From NCBI GenBank assembly GCA_017301995.1, contig JAFLEH010000009.1, positions 170,455 through 234,454 of the forward strand: DNA of 64,000 nt. Direction: 5' to 3'. Under the pieces are notes generated by a model, which ran no database searches, was not told where the DNA came from, and worked only from the letters and a program-made list of their open reading frames with translations. Source of the stretch: Verrucomicrobiota bacterium. Its GTDB lineage: Bacteria; Verrucomicrobiota; Verrucomicrobiia; Verrucomicrobiales; Akkermansiaceae. A program made the translations under genes and the position numbers. Shown here one piece after another: positions 1 through 8,012 of the stretch (position 1 is its first letter; every line of letters starts with the position of its first letter).

Positions 1-2
1 CA

Positions 3-1052
3 GAAACTGCCATCACTTATCCAACACAGGCACTCTCTCACTGCATTTCGTCAAACTGGACGCTTACAACGGTAACTCACGAGGCGCTCCACAGCGAGGT
101 TAGACTTCTTCTTTCAGCGATTTTTACTTTCCGGGTTCAAGGGCGAATCCTAACGTTTTCAGAAAGTCTGTTGGAGGTAGCTGGGCGATACTTACGGAAG
201 ATTGCGCCTCTAAAGGGCACGCAGGCATTCAAGAAGATTGGTGAACTTGAATGTCCTCAAGAACGAATAGCATTTGAGATCCTTTGGCAGGGATTAGCAT
301 TCGCCGAAGCGTACGCCAAGGCTGCAAGCCGAGTCGCGCGGCGACCAGGAGAGACACCAGAACAATTTGATCCGGTATTACCGAAAAATCCGGTCAGGTT
401 TTTGCATCGCCTCAAAACAGCTCTGAAAGTATTTGAGGAGTTTTTTGTTCATACCCTCGATTTGGAGTATTTCTACGGAGGGGACACCGAACTGTTCTCG
501 AAGTCGATTTGGTCAAGTTGGAGCATGGTTCCGAGCGTAGCATCCAATTTCGACTTGTATTTGCTGCGGACATTGGTGGTAGTTGGTGGAGTGTATTCCG
601 GTCCGTTTTATGATCGTTTGAAGTTGGCTAAGCGTGACCTTAAGAAGGCTCTTGGGGAATTGATCAAAATTCAGCCGTCAAACGACGTTCTTAAGCATGC
701 GCTAAATATACTTGACATTGAGCAGGGTCCTGAAAAGACGTGGATTGATCGTCTGTTTCCAGAATCATGTAGGTTTGTTGATTTGGTTAGGAGAGACTTG
801 GTTTCCGAAGATTTGGTAAGTGCATTCAACATCAATGGAGATGGCATTAAGGATGAAGACGTGTCACTGGGTGAGTTTTTGTCGGTTCCACCAAATAGCA
901 TTTTAGGTCTTCTTCGATTTAATAAAAACTCGGAACTAACAAACGGTGGAGTCCGAAGAGACCGCGTATCGGAGCTGAGAGACTCAGCTTGGCTGCTTCT
1001 TGCTGCTGCGAGTTCAAAACAAAACCATATATACAAAAGTGAAGATACATGA
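3..1052 (+). CDS. Partial protein of unknown function, first gene of a SIR2 defence-type locus
   Basis: The frame is open without a stop from base 3 to the TGA at 1050-1052, so the gene enters from the left and its start is outside the window; 349 residues are visible. An internal TTG at 171 is a possible but unlikely start, because the frame continues unbroken upstream. Near the left edge (nt 78-92) it encodes His-Glu-Ala-Leu-His, which fits the zinc-peptidase pattern HExxH, but no further zinc ligand could be assigned. The rest is mixed helical sequence without a family I recognise. It lies in an AT-richer stretch than the rest of the window and runs into the next gene, so the three genes at 3-2917 form one operon. 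Inferred role: the sensor or a second effector of the locus. Function not identified. Confidence 0.6.
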   Translation, partial: ETAITYPTQALSHCISSNWTLTTVTHEALHSEVRLLLSAIFTFRVQGRILTFSESLLEVAGRYLRKIAPLKGTQAFKKIGELECPQERIAFEILWQGLAFAEAYAKAASRVARRPGETPEQFDPVLPKNPVRFLHRLKTALKVFEEFFVHTLDLEYFYGGDTELFSKSIWSSWSMVPSVASNFDLYLLRTLVVVGGVYSGPFYDRLKLAKRDLKKALGELIKIQPSNDVLKHALNILDIEQGPEKTWIDRLFPESCRFVDLVRRDLVSEDLVSAFNINGDGIKDEDVSLGEFLSVPPNSILGLLRFNKNSELTNGGVRRDRVSELRDSAWLLLAAASSKQNHIYKSEDT

Positions 1053-1914
1053 TAGACCATGGCCATGCGTGGTGCTAAGAACACGTCGAGGCACAAGGAC
1101 GCTATTGTCAGCTTTGGATCAGGTATGCACGTTTCCTTTGGATCTGATTGGTCCAGAAGGAAGAAGTTTTACAAGGAAATCGCTTTGTTATTACGAGAGC
1201 AAGCACATTGGATTCAGAGTCCCCGCTGGCCTTCAATTAGCAGACATCGAATTCAGGGATAGAATTCCGCCAATTTGCCGTGAAGTTGATGATTTGACAC
1301 TAATTGGTTACCCGATCTACTATCATAGGACAAAAGTTTCAGGCGAAACGTGCCTTGCGATAACTGCTCCATACCTCAGGGTGCTCGGCCAATTGGTACG
1401 GGACCTACGCTTTAAGGTTTCGTTCGAATTTTTGACATTACATGGAGGAGATTTTGCCAAATTTCTCGAAAAGACGTTTGGCGGCGAGTCTCAAAATTCG
1501 ACATTTGTAACGCTTGGCGAATTCGTAAATGTTTCGATTCGGGTCAAGTCTGCAGTGCTCCCCCTGAAAGTTGCTGCCGAACATGCAAATGAATTGGAGC
1601 TTCGTCGGGTTGTTCTGACTGGAGAGAATATCTTCCGAACAAAACTGTACCAGCGCCTTCGGAGTGGTAAGGCGGATGGAAATAAGTATGAACTATCTGG
1701 AGCGAGGGTAACACTTTTATACAGTGATGATTTGGGAAAGGGAGTAGCTACAACAATTGCCCAACATGGAGCATTTGCATTTAGACCTGGTTTAGGAGGT
1801 GAGAATATGGAGCAATTTAGCAGGCTTATGGAGTTTCTATCCACACAAGAAATTGTTGAATTCGGGAAGAACGATCCATTAGACTATCTACTGGAGGATT
1901 TGCCAAATGAGTAA
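1039..1914 (+). CDS. Hypothetical protein, second gene of the SIR2 locus
   Basis: About 290 residues with no family recognised. The frame is open from a TTG at 1000. I prefer the GTG at 1039, which overlaps the previous gene by 14 nt; GTG codons at 1069 and 1072 are alternatives, and none has a clear ribosome binding site. The sequence is rich in beta-type segments and basic residues, with no signal peptide or membrane segment, so it is probably cytoplasmic. Its TAA overlaps the start of the SIR2 gene by 8 nt, which points to translational coupling and to a shared function. Base composition is AT-richer than the window average, as in its two neighbours, consistent with horizontal gain. It could be a recognition subunit for the SIR2 protein, but that rests on context only. 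Confidence 0.6.
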   Translation: MKIHDRPWPCVVLRTRRGTRTLLSALDQVCTFPLDLIGPEGRSFTRKSLCYYESKHIGFRVPAGLQLADIEFRDRIPPICREVDDLTLIGYPIYYHRTKVSGETCLAITAPYLRVLGQLVRDLRFKVSFEFLTLHGGDFAKFLEKTFGGESQNSTFVTLGEFVNVSIRVKSAVLPLKVAAEHANELELRRVVLTGENIFRTKLYQRLRSGKADGNKYELSGARVTLLYSDDLGKGVATTIAQHGAFAFRPGLGGENMEQFSRLMEFLSTQEIVEFGKNDPLDYLLEDLPNE

Positions 1915-2917
1915 AGATTCAATAAGATTTTGTCAAGATCATCAGGATGAAGCCTGGCTTGATTTGAGTTCGGAGTTACGTAAGCAGGCGATCTGTTTGA
2001 TGGTCGGATCTGGTGTCTCGGCAGGGTTTGGCCTTCCGTGTTGGTCTGTGCTTGCCTATCGCGTTGCCAATAGAGTGAATGAGGAGTTAAATCTTTGCGG
2101 AACTGATCAAATTCCCGTAGATGATTTGCTCAAAGGAGTAACTACAGAGACATTGTTACGGAGGATGCTCCGCTCTAGGACTCGTTTGAACAACAACGAT
2201 TTGTTTGATCGAATCGTAGCAGAGTGTCTGTATTGTGATATGATTGACCCATCTGATCCTAATATGAGTGGTCCGTCTGTTATTAATACGAGCGCTACTT
2301 TGCGGTCGCTAGGTTTGATGGTTAGTGGTTCAAAGCGCGGCAGGATTAGCGAAATTGTGAGCTTCAACTTTGACTGCATATTTGAGTGGTATTTGATGCA
2401 ACATGGATTTGTCGTGGCTAGTTACAGAAGCTGGCCAAGCGAATATATAGATGCTGATGTTCGATTATACCATCCACACGGGTATGCTCCATTCCCATGG
2501 AGTTTTGATTATGGTGTGAGAAGTGAAGTGCTTGCGTTCGATGAAGATACGGTGCATCGCGTGGCTGTTGATCCATCCAATAATTGGAAGCACTTATATC
2601 GCTACCTTTTTTGTACGCGAAAGATATTTGCGGTCGGGCTTTCAGGGAAGGATCCGATTGTTAATTTGATGGTGCGTGAAGCTAGCATTATCCGAGACCT
2701 TGCTGGAGAGGATGCTGCTCCAATTGGTTATTGGTGTCAGCGTCTTCCCAAAGGGGCGGCAGATGATGAGTACACAGTTGAGGAGTGGGAAGATTGGAAG
2801 GCATCTCTAAATAGCGCCGGGATGGTTTTGCTGGAGTATTCTGAGCACACCGACTTAGCAGCCAAACTGGTGGACGTTGTCAAGAATGCGGCTGGTGACA
2901 TGCAGCAAGGGGGGTGA
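1907..2917 (+). CDS. SIR2-family (NAD-hydrolase-like) protein, probable defence effector
   Basis: The 336-residue protein has the hallmarks of the SIR2-like superfamily used by several bacterial anti-phage systems. A glycine-rich loop GSGVSAGFG lies near residues 37-45, a SFNFD motif lies about residue 150 where sirtuin-like proteins have TxNxD, then a PHG motif near 185, and GLSGKDP near 245. In known systems such proteins deplete NAD+ in infected cells; here the activity is inferred. There is no signal peptide or membrane segment. The ATG at 1907 has GGAGG about ten bases upstream and overlaps the previous stop. It is the last gene of the AT-rich operon. A partner of HerA, TIR or STAND type is not visible downstream, so any partners must be the two upstream genes or lie left of the window. 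Confidence 0.75.
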   Translation: MSKDSIRFCQDHQDEAWLDLSSELRKQAICLMVGSGVSAGFGLPCWSVLAYRVANRVNEELNLCGTDQIPVDDLLKGVTTETLLRRMLRSRTRLNNNDLFDRIVAECLYCDMIDPSDPNMSGPSVINTSATLRSLGLMVSGSKRGRISEIVSFNFDCIFEWYLMQHGFVVASYRSWPSEYIDADVRLYHPHGYAPFPWSFDYGVRSEVLAFDEDTVHRVAVDPSNNWKHLYRYLFCTRKIFAVGLSGKDPIVNLMVREASIIRDLAGEDAAPIGYWCQRLPKGAADDEYTVEEWEDWKASLNSAGMVLLEYSEHTDLAAKLVDVVKNAAGDMQQGG

Positions 2918-3060
2918 TGTCTGGTTCGTGAAACATCGAGTTTTTTGGCATGTGAACATCTGTTGTTTCAATAAATTCCAAACATCACGATTGTCGCCTA
3001 TCCATGTCTTGGGTCTGAGTGTTCATTTTGTATAAGGGGACCACTCCCCGAGATTTCACC
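2914..3060. other. AT-rich spacer after the SIR2 gene with imperfect inverted repeats
   Basis: Non-coding stretch where the AT-rich island ends. GATGT near 2917 and ACATC near 2934 form an imperfect inverted repeat, and CATGTGAACATC near 2950 resembles half of the perfect palindrome at 3079-3098. There is no clear terminator. These could be operator-like sites or leftovers of an integration boundary. Confidence 0.3.
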
Positions 3061-3078
3061 CAAATTCCGGCTCGGTTT

Positions 3079-3098
3079 GCATGTTCGTATGAACATGC
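3079..3098. promoter_or_regulatory. Perfect 8-bp-arm palindrome, operator-like
   Basis: GCATGTTC and GAACATGC flank a GTAT spacer. The palindrome overlaps the presumed start of the ParB-like fragment and lies at the composition change between the AT-rich island and the GC-rich chromosome. It could be an autoregulatory operator of the broken gene or an attachment-type core. No second exact copy was noticed in the window. Confidence 0.4.
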
Positions 3099-3346
3099 CA
3101 ACCGACACCGAAACCACCCCGGAAATCCGTTGCAGCCACCGGGAACTGCGAGACCCGGCGACACTTGTCGCCCATCCGAGAAACCCCAACCGCCACGGCC
3201 TGCCGCAGGTCGACATGCTGGCGCGGATCATCGGCCATCAGGGATGGCGCAATCCGATTGTGCTCTCCGCCCGGTCCTGATTCGTGGTGGCCGGCCACGG
3301 CCGCCTCGCCGCGGCGCTGCAGCTCGGGCTGCGGTCGGTGCCGGCA
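3089..3346 (+). pseudogene. ParB/Srx-like nuclease-domain fragment, broken by an in-frame TGA
   Basis: From the ATG at 3089 the frame gives a ParB-like N-terminal domain: a segment with HPRNPNRH, then IIGHQGWRNPIV. After a TGA at 3278-3280 it continues in the same frame with VVAGHGRLAAALQLGL, which matches the GxxR-type box of ParB-like domains. No DNA-binding or methyltransferase part follows; similarity ends near 3345, before the peroxidase gene. Such domains occur in plasmid and phage partition proteins and in DNA methyltransferases of mobile elements. It is therefore best read as a truncated, inactive remnant at the edge of the imported island. The TGA could be a point mutation of a glycine codon. 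Confidence 0.6.
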
Positions 3347-3441
3347 GCCAGGTCCCGTGTGCCGAAGCCAATTGCCCCGGTCCGTTCCCGGATTGTATTT
3401 CCCCGCTTGCGCCGTCCGGATTCGGGGGTAATGTCCGGCCG

Positions 3442-3981
3442 ATGAAATCCCCCGTCCTTTTTGCCGCCGCGCTGGTTGCCGCGCCGGTGCATGCCGCCGA
3501 TCTAACCACCATTCCGTTCAAGACCCTCGCCGGCAAGGAGACCTCGCTGGCCGACTTCAAGGGCAAGGTGGTGCTGGTGGTCAACACCGCCTCGAAATGC
3601 GGACTCACGCCGCAGTATGAGGCGCTGGAGGCCGTCCATAAGAAATTCGCGGCGCAGGGCTTTACGGTGATCGCGTTTCCCTGCAACGACTTCGGCGCCC
3701 AAGAGCCCGGAACCGCCGAGGAAATCCGCGAGTTCTGCCAGACGAAGTACTCGGTCAGTTTCCCGCTGATGGAAAAAATCCACGTGAAAGGCGCCGAGCG
3801 TCACCCGCTCTACACCGCGCTCACCGGCAAGGACGGGGTGTTCCCCGGTGACGTGAAATGGAATTTCGGGAAATTTCTCATCGGCAAGGACGGCAAGGCC
3901 ATCGCCCGGTTCGAGCCGACCGAGAAGCCCGATTCGGAAGCCGTGACCACCGCGATCGAAAAAGCGCTGGCCGCGCCGTGA
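3442..3981 (+). CDS. gpx: Secreted glutathione peroxidase-like thiol peroxidase
   Basis: 179 residues with an N-terminal signal peptide (about 18 residues, ending at AADL). It then has the full glutathione-peroxidase fold: NTASKCGLTPQY holds the peroxidatic residue (cysteine, not selenocysteine), FPCNDFGAQEPG holds the resolving-Cys/Gln region, and WNFGKFLIG holds the catalytic Trp-Asn. It reduces hydrogen peroxide or lipid hydroperoxides, in bacteria usually with thioredoxin. Export to the periplasm is predicted from the signal sequence. The ATG at 3442 was chosen because it starts the signal peptide; the longer open frame upstream is non-coding in character. It stands alone between the ParB remnant and a repeat-filled intergenic region. 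Confidence 0.9.
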   Translation: MKSPVLFAAALVAAPVHAADLTTIPFKTLAGKETSLADFKGKVVLVVNTASKCGLTPQYEALEAVHKKFAAQGFTVIAFPCNDFGAQEPGTAEEIREFCQTKYSVSFPLMEKIHVKGAERHPLYTALTGKDGVFPGDVKWNFGKFLIGKDGKAIARFEPTEKPDSEAVTTAIEKALAAP

Positions 3982-4004
3982 GCCGCTGGATTTGGCTGCC
4001 CCTG

Positions 4005-4260
4005 AATTTCGAAGCTGAGAGTTGGCATGTGATCCCATTCAACCGCCGAAGCCGCTGTAGTCCGAGAAACCGCGAATGAACGCGAATGGACGCGAATACG
4101 GAATTGAAAATGAATGCGTTCTGACAGCCGGGCCGTTCACCTGATGGGATGACCATCCGATCGCAAAATACTCAGCGAACTCAGCGGTTTCCAGCGCTTC
4201 AGCGGTAAACCGGGCTTCCGAACAACCCTTGGACTTCGGATATTGGGTTGAAGCCGAAAT
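4005..4260. repeat. Composite dispersed intergenic repeat, copy 1
   Basis: This non-coding stretch has two recognisable parts. The first holds GCGAATGGACGCGAAT-type short repeats followed by a tail with GGGCCGTTCACCTGATGGG, and is matched on the opposite strand near 31565-31680. The second (about 4170-4245) contains AGCGAACTCAGCGGTT and CAGCGCTTCAGCGG and recurs near 26017-26100. The leading part (CCCATTCAACCGCCGAAGCC) recurs near 25928. A further related fragment (CCAAACTACC, then TTGAAC) lies near 4440-4465. There is no reading frame and no transposase; it looks like a non-autonomous intergenic repeat. Confidence 0.65.
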
Positions 4261-4573
4261 CGGAAGTTGGAATGACTCGTGCATCCATTATTGCCACTGA
4301 GGGACTGAAAATCACTGATTCCACTGAGGTGATTTTTGATAGGGGGGCGTTCCCTTTCATCAACCGGTGCTTCCCCATCTTTCTCCCAATAATCAGTTTT
4401 CTCAGTGGTTCTCAGTCTCTCAGTGGCAGATCGAGCGTCCAAACTACCCTTGAACCTCGGATTTAGAACTGAAACGAACAAGCCGCCGCGATGTGGCTGA
4501 GGCGTGCCGCTGCGGGCCGTTTCCGGTGCGTTACGCGCCGGAAACCGTCGGAAACGGATTGCGGGTTTGACGG
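4261..4573. other. Gene-free spacer upstream of ilvA with repeat debris
   Basis: It contains CTCAGTGG-type direct repeats (about 4300-4435) and a weak second copy of the TTGAACCTCGG segment of the composite repeat. No gene, RNA or convincing promoter was recognised. Confidence 0.4.
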
Positions 4574-4603
4574 ATGCGCGGAATCCGGCAAAAACAGCCG
4601 CGC

Positions 4604-6151
4604 ATGGATCGCGAGGCATTGCCATTGGACCGTCGGCTGCGACAGGAAATCCTGTTTGCCCGGGAGCGGGTGTATCGTTTCGGCACGGCGACTCCGCTGG
4701 AGCGGCTGGTGTTGCCCGGTCCGGGACCGGAGATTTGGGTGAAACGCGAGGACCTGTCCGCGGTCAAGGCCTACAAGTGGCGCGGCGCCTGCAACCGGAT
4801 GGCCACTCTAACCAGCGACGAGGCCGCGCGCGGCGTGGTCACCGCCTCGGCCGGCAACCACGCCCAGGGAGTCGCCCTGGCGGCCCGCACGCTGGGCATC
4901 CGCGCCCGGATCTACATGCCGCGATCCACGCCCCGGATCAAACAGGCCGCGGTGCGCCACCACGGCGGCGATTCCGTTAGCATCCACCTGGCGGGCGACA
5001 CCTATGACGATGCGGTCGCCGCCGCGCGCCATGATGAAGCGGAAACCGGCGCGGTGTATATCCATGCCTATGACGACCTGCGGGTGATGGCCGGCCAGGG
5101 CACGCTGGCCGATGAAGTGGTTCTATCCGGAAAGGGGCCGTTCGACGCCGCGTTTCTCCAGATCGGCGGAGGCGGGATGGCGGCCGGGGTTTCCGCATGG
5201 TTGCGGACCCATTGGCCGGAGATCCGTCTGATAGGCGTGGAGGGCGTCGGCCAGGCGTGCATGAAGGCCGCTCTAACCGCCGGATCCCCGGTGTCGCTCG
5301 ACCACCTCGATCTGTTCTGCGACGGCACGGCCGTGCGCAAGGCCGGCGATCTGCCGTTCCGGATCTGCAAGGACACGCTCGACGGCATCGAAACGGTGAC
5401 CAACACGCAGGTCAGCCAGGCGATCCGCACGTTGTGGGAAGGACTCCGCTGTGTGGCCGAACCCGCCGGCGCCATGGGGCTCGCGGCGGTGATGAAACAG
5501 CGTGAGGCGCTCGACGGCAAACGCGTGCTGGTGATCCTCTGCGGCGCCAACATCGACTTTCTCCAGCTCGGCGTGATCGCGCAATCGCTCGACTCCGCGG
5601 GCTCCGCCAGCCGGATCCTGCGGGTGCGCATCCCGGAACATCCGGGCACCATGGTCCGCCTGTTGGACTCGGCTTTCGACGGTCTCAACATCAGCGATTT
5701 TCAATACGGAAAAACCGATGCCGAGGACGCGTGGCCGGTCTTCACCCTCGGTGCCGACGACCCGGCGCGGCTCGACGAACTGCCCGCGCGGCTCGCGGCG
5801 GGCGGCTACGATTGGGAGGAACTAACCGACGCGCCGGACATCCGTTTCCGCGCGATTCCGCTGCGCGGCGACCTTCTGCAACACCCGGCGTTTCTCCGGC
5901 TCGATTTTTACGAACGTCCGGGAGCCTTGCACGATTTCCTTGCCCGGCGCGTCACCGGCCGGACCAATCTCTGTTATTTCAACTACCGTCAGTCCGGCGA
6001 ACGGATCGGCCGCGCGCTGATCGGCCTGGATTTTCCCACTCCGGAGGAACGCGACGCGCTGCTCGCCACCATTCCGGCCAGTCACGGAGAGGGTTACCGC
6101 GCCTGCGAACCGCTCGACTCCGCGGCCCAGCGGAGGTTGTTAGGAAAATGA
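4604..6151 (+). CDS. ilvA: Threonine dehydratase (biosynthetic type, two ACT-like domains)
   Basis: PLP-dependent deamination of threonine to 2-oxobutanoate, the first step of isoleucine synthesis. The fold-type II catalytic domain holds the PLP lysine in VKAYKWRGACN, substrate-binding SAGNHAQGVA, the phosphate loop QIGGGGMAAG, and CGANID towards its end. The C-terminal third carries two ACT-like regulatory segments (around LRVRIPEHPGTM and FLRLDFYERPGAL), as in isoleucine-inhibited enzymes. At about 515 residues it matches the long form. The ATG at 4604 starts just before the usual N-terminus; an ATG at 4574 in the same frame is possible. Neither has a clear ribosome binding site. The gene stands apart from other amino-acid genes. 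Confidence 0.93.
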   Translation: MDREALPLDRRLRQEILFARERVYRFGTATPLERLVLPGPGPEIWVKREDLSAVKAYKWRGACNRMATLTSDEAARGVVTASAGNHAQGVALAARTLGIRARIYMPRSTPRIKQAAVRHHGGDSVSIHLAGDTYDDAVAAARHDEAETGAVYIHAYDDLRVMAGQGTLADEVVLSGKGPFDAAFLQIGGGGMAAGVSAWLRTHWPEIRLIGVEGVGQACMKAALTAGSPVSLDHLDLFCDGTAVRKAGDLPFRICKDTLDGIETVTNTQVSQAIRTLWEGLRCVAEPAGAMGLAAVMKQREALDGKRVLVILCGANIDFLQLGVIAQSLDSAGSASRILRVRIPEHPGTMVRLLDSAFDGLNISDFQYGKTDAEDAWPVFTLGADDPARLDELPARLAAGGYDWEELTDAPDIRFRAIPLRGDLLQHPAFLRLDFYERPGALHDFLARRVTGRTNLCYFNYRQSGERIGRALIGLDFPTPEERDALLATIPASHGEGYRACEPLDSAAQRRLLGK

Positions 6152-6248
6152 CCGTCCCGGCCGCCGGGAAAATGTCCCGAACCCGTGCTGGATTCCGCGC
6201 CGCCGGAGTGCTAGCGTCCCGCCATGCGCCGCCGCGCGCATCCGAGCC

Positions 6249-7727
6249 ATGTCATCCGGTTCTAACATAAAGTCGCTCCCGCCGGAAGCGCCCAAGCCTC
6301 CACGCGTCATCGCGATCGACGCGTTGCGGGGACTGGTGATGGCGCTGATGGCGTTCGAATTGTTGGGAAATCCCCGCTGGCTCACGGAGGCGTTTCCCGA
6401 TAGCCGGATTTGCGCGTGGCTCGCCTATCATGCGGTCCATGTGGCGTGGCGCGGATGCGCGCTGCACGATCTGATCCAACCGACGTTCTCGCTGTTGGTC
6501 GGGGTTTCCTGCGCCTATTCCATCGCCTCGCGGCAGGCCAAGGGCCACACGGGGCGCGCGATTCTCCTGCACGCCGTGTGGCGCGCGGCGCTGCTGGTGG
6601 CGTTGGGTGTTTGGGTTAGATCGTTAGGCGCGCCGAAGCCGTTCTGGACCTTCGAGGACACGCTGGCGCAGATCGGGCTCGGCTATGTGCCGCTGGTCGC
6701 CTTGGCGCTTTCGCTCCGGTTGCGCGGCGTGCTCGCGGTGGCGGCGGGAGTGATGTTAGGTTATTGGCTGTTGTTCGCGTGCTGGCCGCCGCCGGATGGC
6801 GCTCAGGGGTTCGCCGCCCACTGGACCCCGGCCTGCAATCCGGCCCGAGCGTTCGACCATTGGTTCCTGCCGTTGTTTCCCGGCAATGAAACCTATTACG
6901 GCAATGGCTATGGCGTGCTCAATTTCATCCCCACGCTGGGCACCATGCTGATCGGTCTGGCCGCAGGACTTTGGCTCCGGTCCAACGGAAACGCGGGCGC
7001 CAGGATTCCGCTGACCCTTGTGCCGGTCGGCCTGGCATTGCTGGCCGGCGGTTGGATGCTCGATGTTTCCGGCATCTGCCCGCTGATCAAACGGATCTGG
7101 ACCCTTTCGTTCGCGCTCTGGAGCGGCGGACTCGCTCTAACCGCATTGGGCGCGCTCCATTGGCTGGCCGATGGACTCGGCTGGCGGCGCTGGCTGTTTC
7201 CGCTGGTCGTGGTGGGCATGAATTCCATCGCGGCCTATCTGCTGGTGGACATCCAACACGCCGCGCCGTTCGTTAGGACGGCGTTGGCTCCCGTGGTCAC
7301 CCCGGCGCGTGAAATGCTGGGCCGCACGCTGGAACAAAGGAACCAACCGGAAAACGACGGTCCCTTCGTGATCCTGAAAGCCACTTACGGTGTCCGGGGC
7401 GATCCCGCGGCCGGCATCGACGTCACCGATGTGGTCGCCAAGGCGTCCGGAGGGCATTCCATCCGTCTCGAGGTTTCCAACGAAGCCCTCGGCTGCGATC
7501 CCGCGCCGGGGAAGGACAAGCTCCTGACCGTCAGCTACAGCGTCGCGGGAAGAGCGCGCGAGGCGAGCGCCGCCGAATATGCCACGCTCAATCTGCCCTC
7601 CGCCTCGCCGGCCGCCGCCGTCTTAGCCAAACACCTCCCGCCGCTGTTCGCCGCCGCCTGCGAACTGGGCGCCATCTGGCTGATTCTCCTGTGGATGCAC
7701 CGCCGCCGGATCTATCTGAAAATTTAG
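6249..7727 (+). CDS. Membrane acyltransferase, heparan-glucosaminide N-acetyltransferase-like (DUF5009 type), with an inserted domain
   Basis: The 492-residue polytopic protein begins with the family signature AIDALRGLVMALM, followed by about ten hydrophobic segments with conserved polar loops (FWTFEDTLAQIGLGY; GNETYYGNGYGVLNFIPT). Members transfer acetyl groups to glycans across the membrane; the substrate here is unknown. Between the last two membrane segments (about residues 370-460) lies a soluble domain with VILKATYGV, DVTDVV and EVSNEALGCDP. That pattern is known as a stand-alone or fused domain in planctomycete and verrucomicrobial proteins (DnaJ-C11/DUF3395-like as far as I recall). 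The protein ends in a final membrane helix and a basic tail. The ATG at 6249 is about 100 nt after ilvA, so possible readthrough from it cannot be excluded. Confidence 0.75.
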   Translation: MSSGSNIKSLPPEAPKPPRVIAIDALRGLVMALMAFELLGNPRWLTEAFPDSRICAWLAYHAVHVAWRGCALHDLIQPTFSLLVGVSCAYSIASRQAKGHTGRAILLHAVWRAALLVALGVWVRSLGAPKPFWTFEDTLAQIGLGYVPLVALALSLRLRGVLAVAAGVMLGYWLLFACWPPPDGAQGFAAHWTPACNPARAFDHWFLPLFPGNETYYGNGYGVLNFIPTLGTMLIGLAAGLWLRSNGNAGARIPLTLVPVGLALLAGGWMLDVSGICPLIKRIWTLSFALWSGGLALTALGALHWLADGLGWRRWLFPLVVVGMNSIAAYLLVDIQHAAPFVRTALAPVVTPAREMLGRTLEQRNQPENDGPFVILKATYGVRGDPAAGIDVTDVVAKASGGHSIRLEVSNEALGCDPAPGKDKLLTVSYSVAGRAREASAAEYATLNLPSASPAAAVLAKHLPPLFAAACELGAIWLILLWMHRRRIYLKI

Positions 7728-8012
7728 GGGAGCGGACGGCGGCATTCATCACCATTTCCAAGTTCGCGTCCATTCGCCCTAGTCCGCGGGATGTTGCGGG
7801 GTTCATTCGTATTCCGGTGGGATTTGTGGGGCCGAGGGTGGGAATTTTCCAAAAAATCCCGGATTTTTCTTGCCAAGACGTCCGCGGACGCCTATTTCCG
7901 CCGCCCCTTCTCACGCCGCCACGCAACCAACGAAGACCCGGAGGGACCCCATAAGCGGCGGGTTTTCAAGCATCGCCCGACCTGAATCAAGGCGGGAAAC
8001 CATCACATACCC
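7728..8012 (+). promoter_or_regulatory. rpsB promoter and leader region
   Basis: 285 bases without a gene before rpsB. It contains an AT-rich stretch near 7848-7872 (possible promoter) and, closer to the gene, GC-rich segments that can pair (for example CCGCC near 7900 with GGCGG near 7957). Ribosomal protein S2 operons are often autoregulated through such leaders, but no known motif was confirmed here. GGCGGG about ten bases before the ATG may serve as the ribosome binding site. Confidence 0.35.

Noticed and set aside
3083..3094. LexA box at GTTC-GTAT-GAAC
   Set aside because: The orientation is the reverse of the Gram-positive GAAC-N4-GTTC box and it lies at a dead gene; only a generic operator-like palindrome can be claimed.
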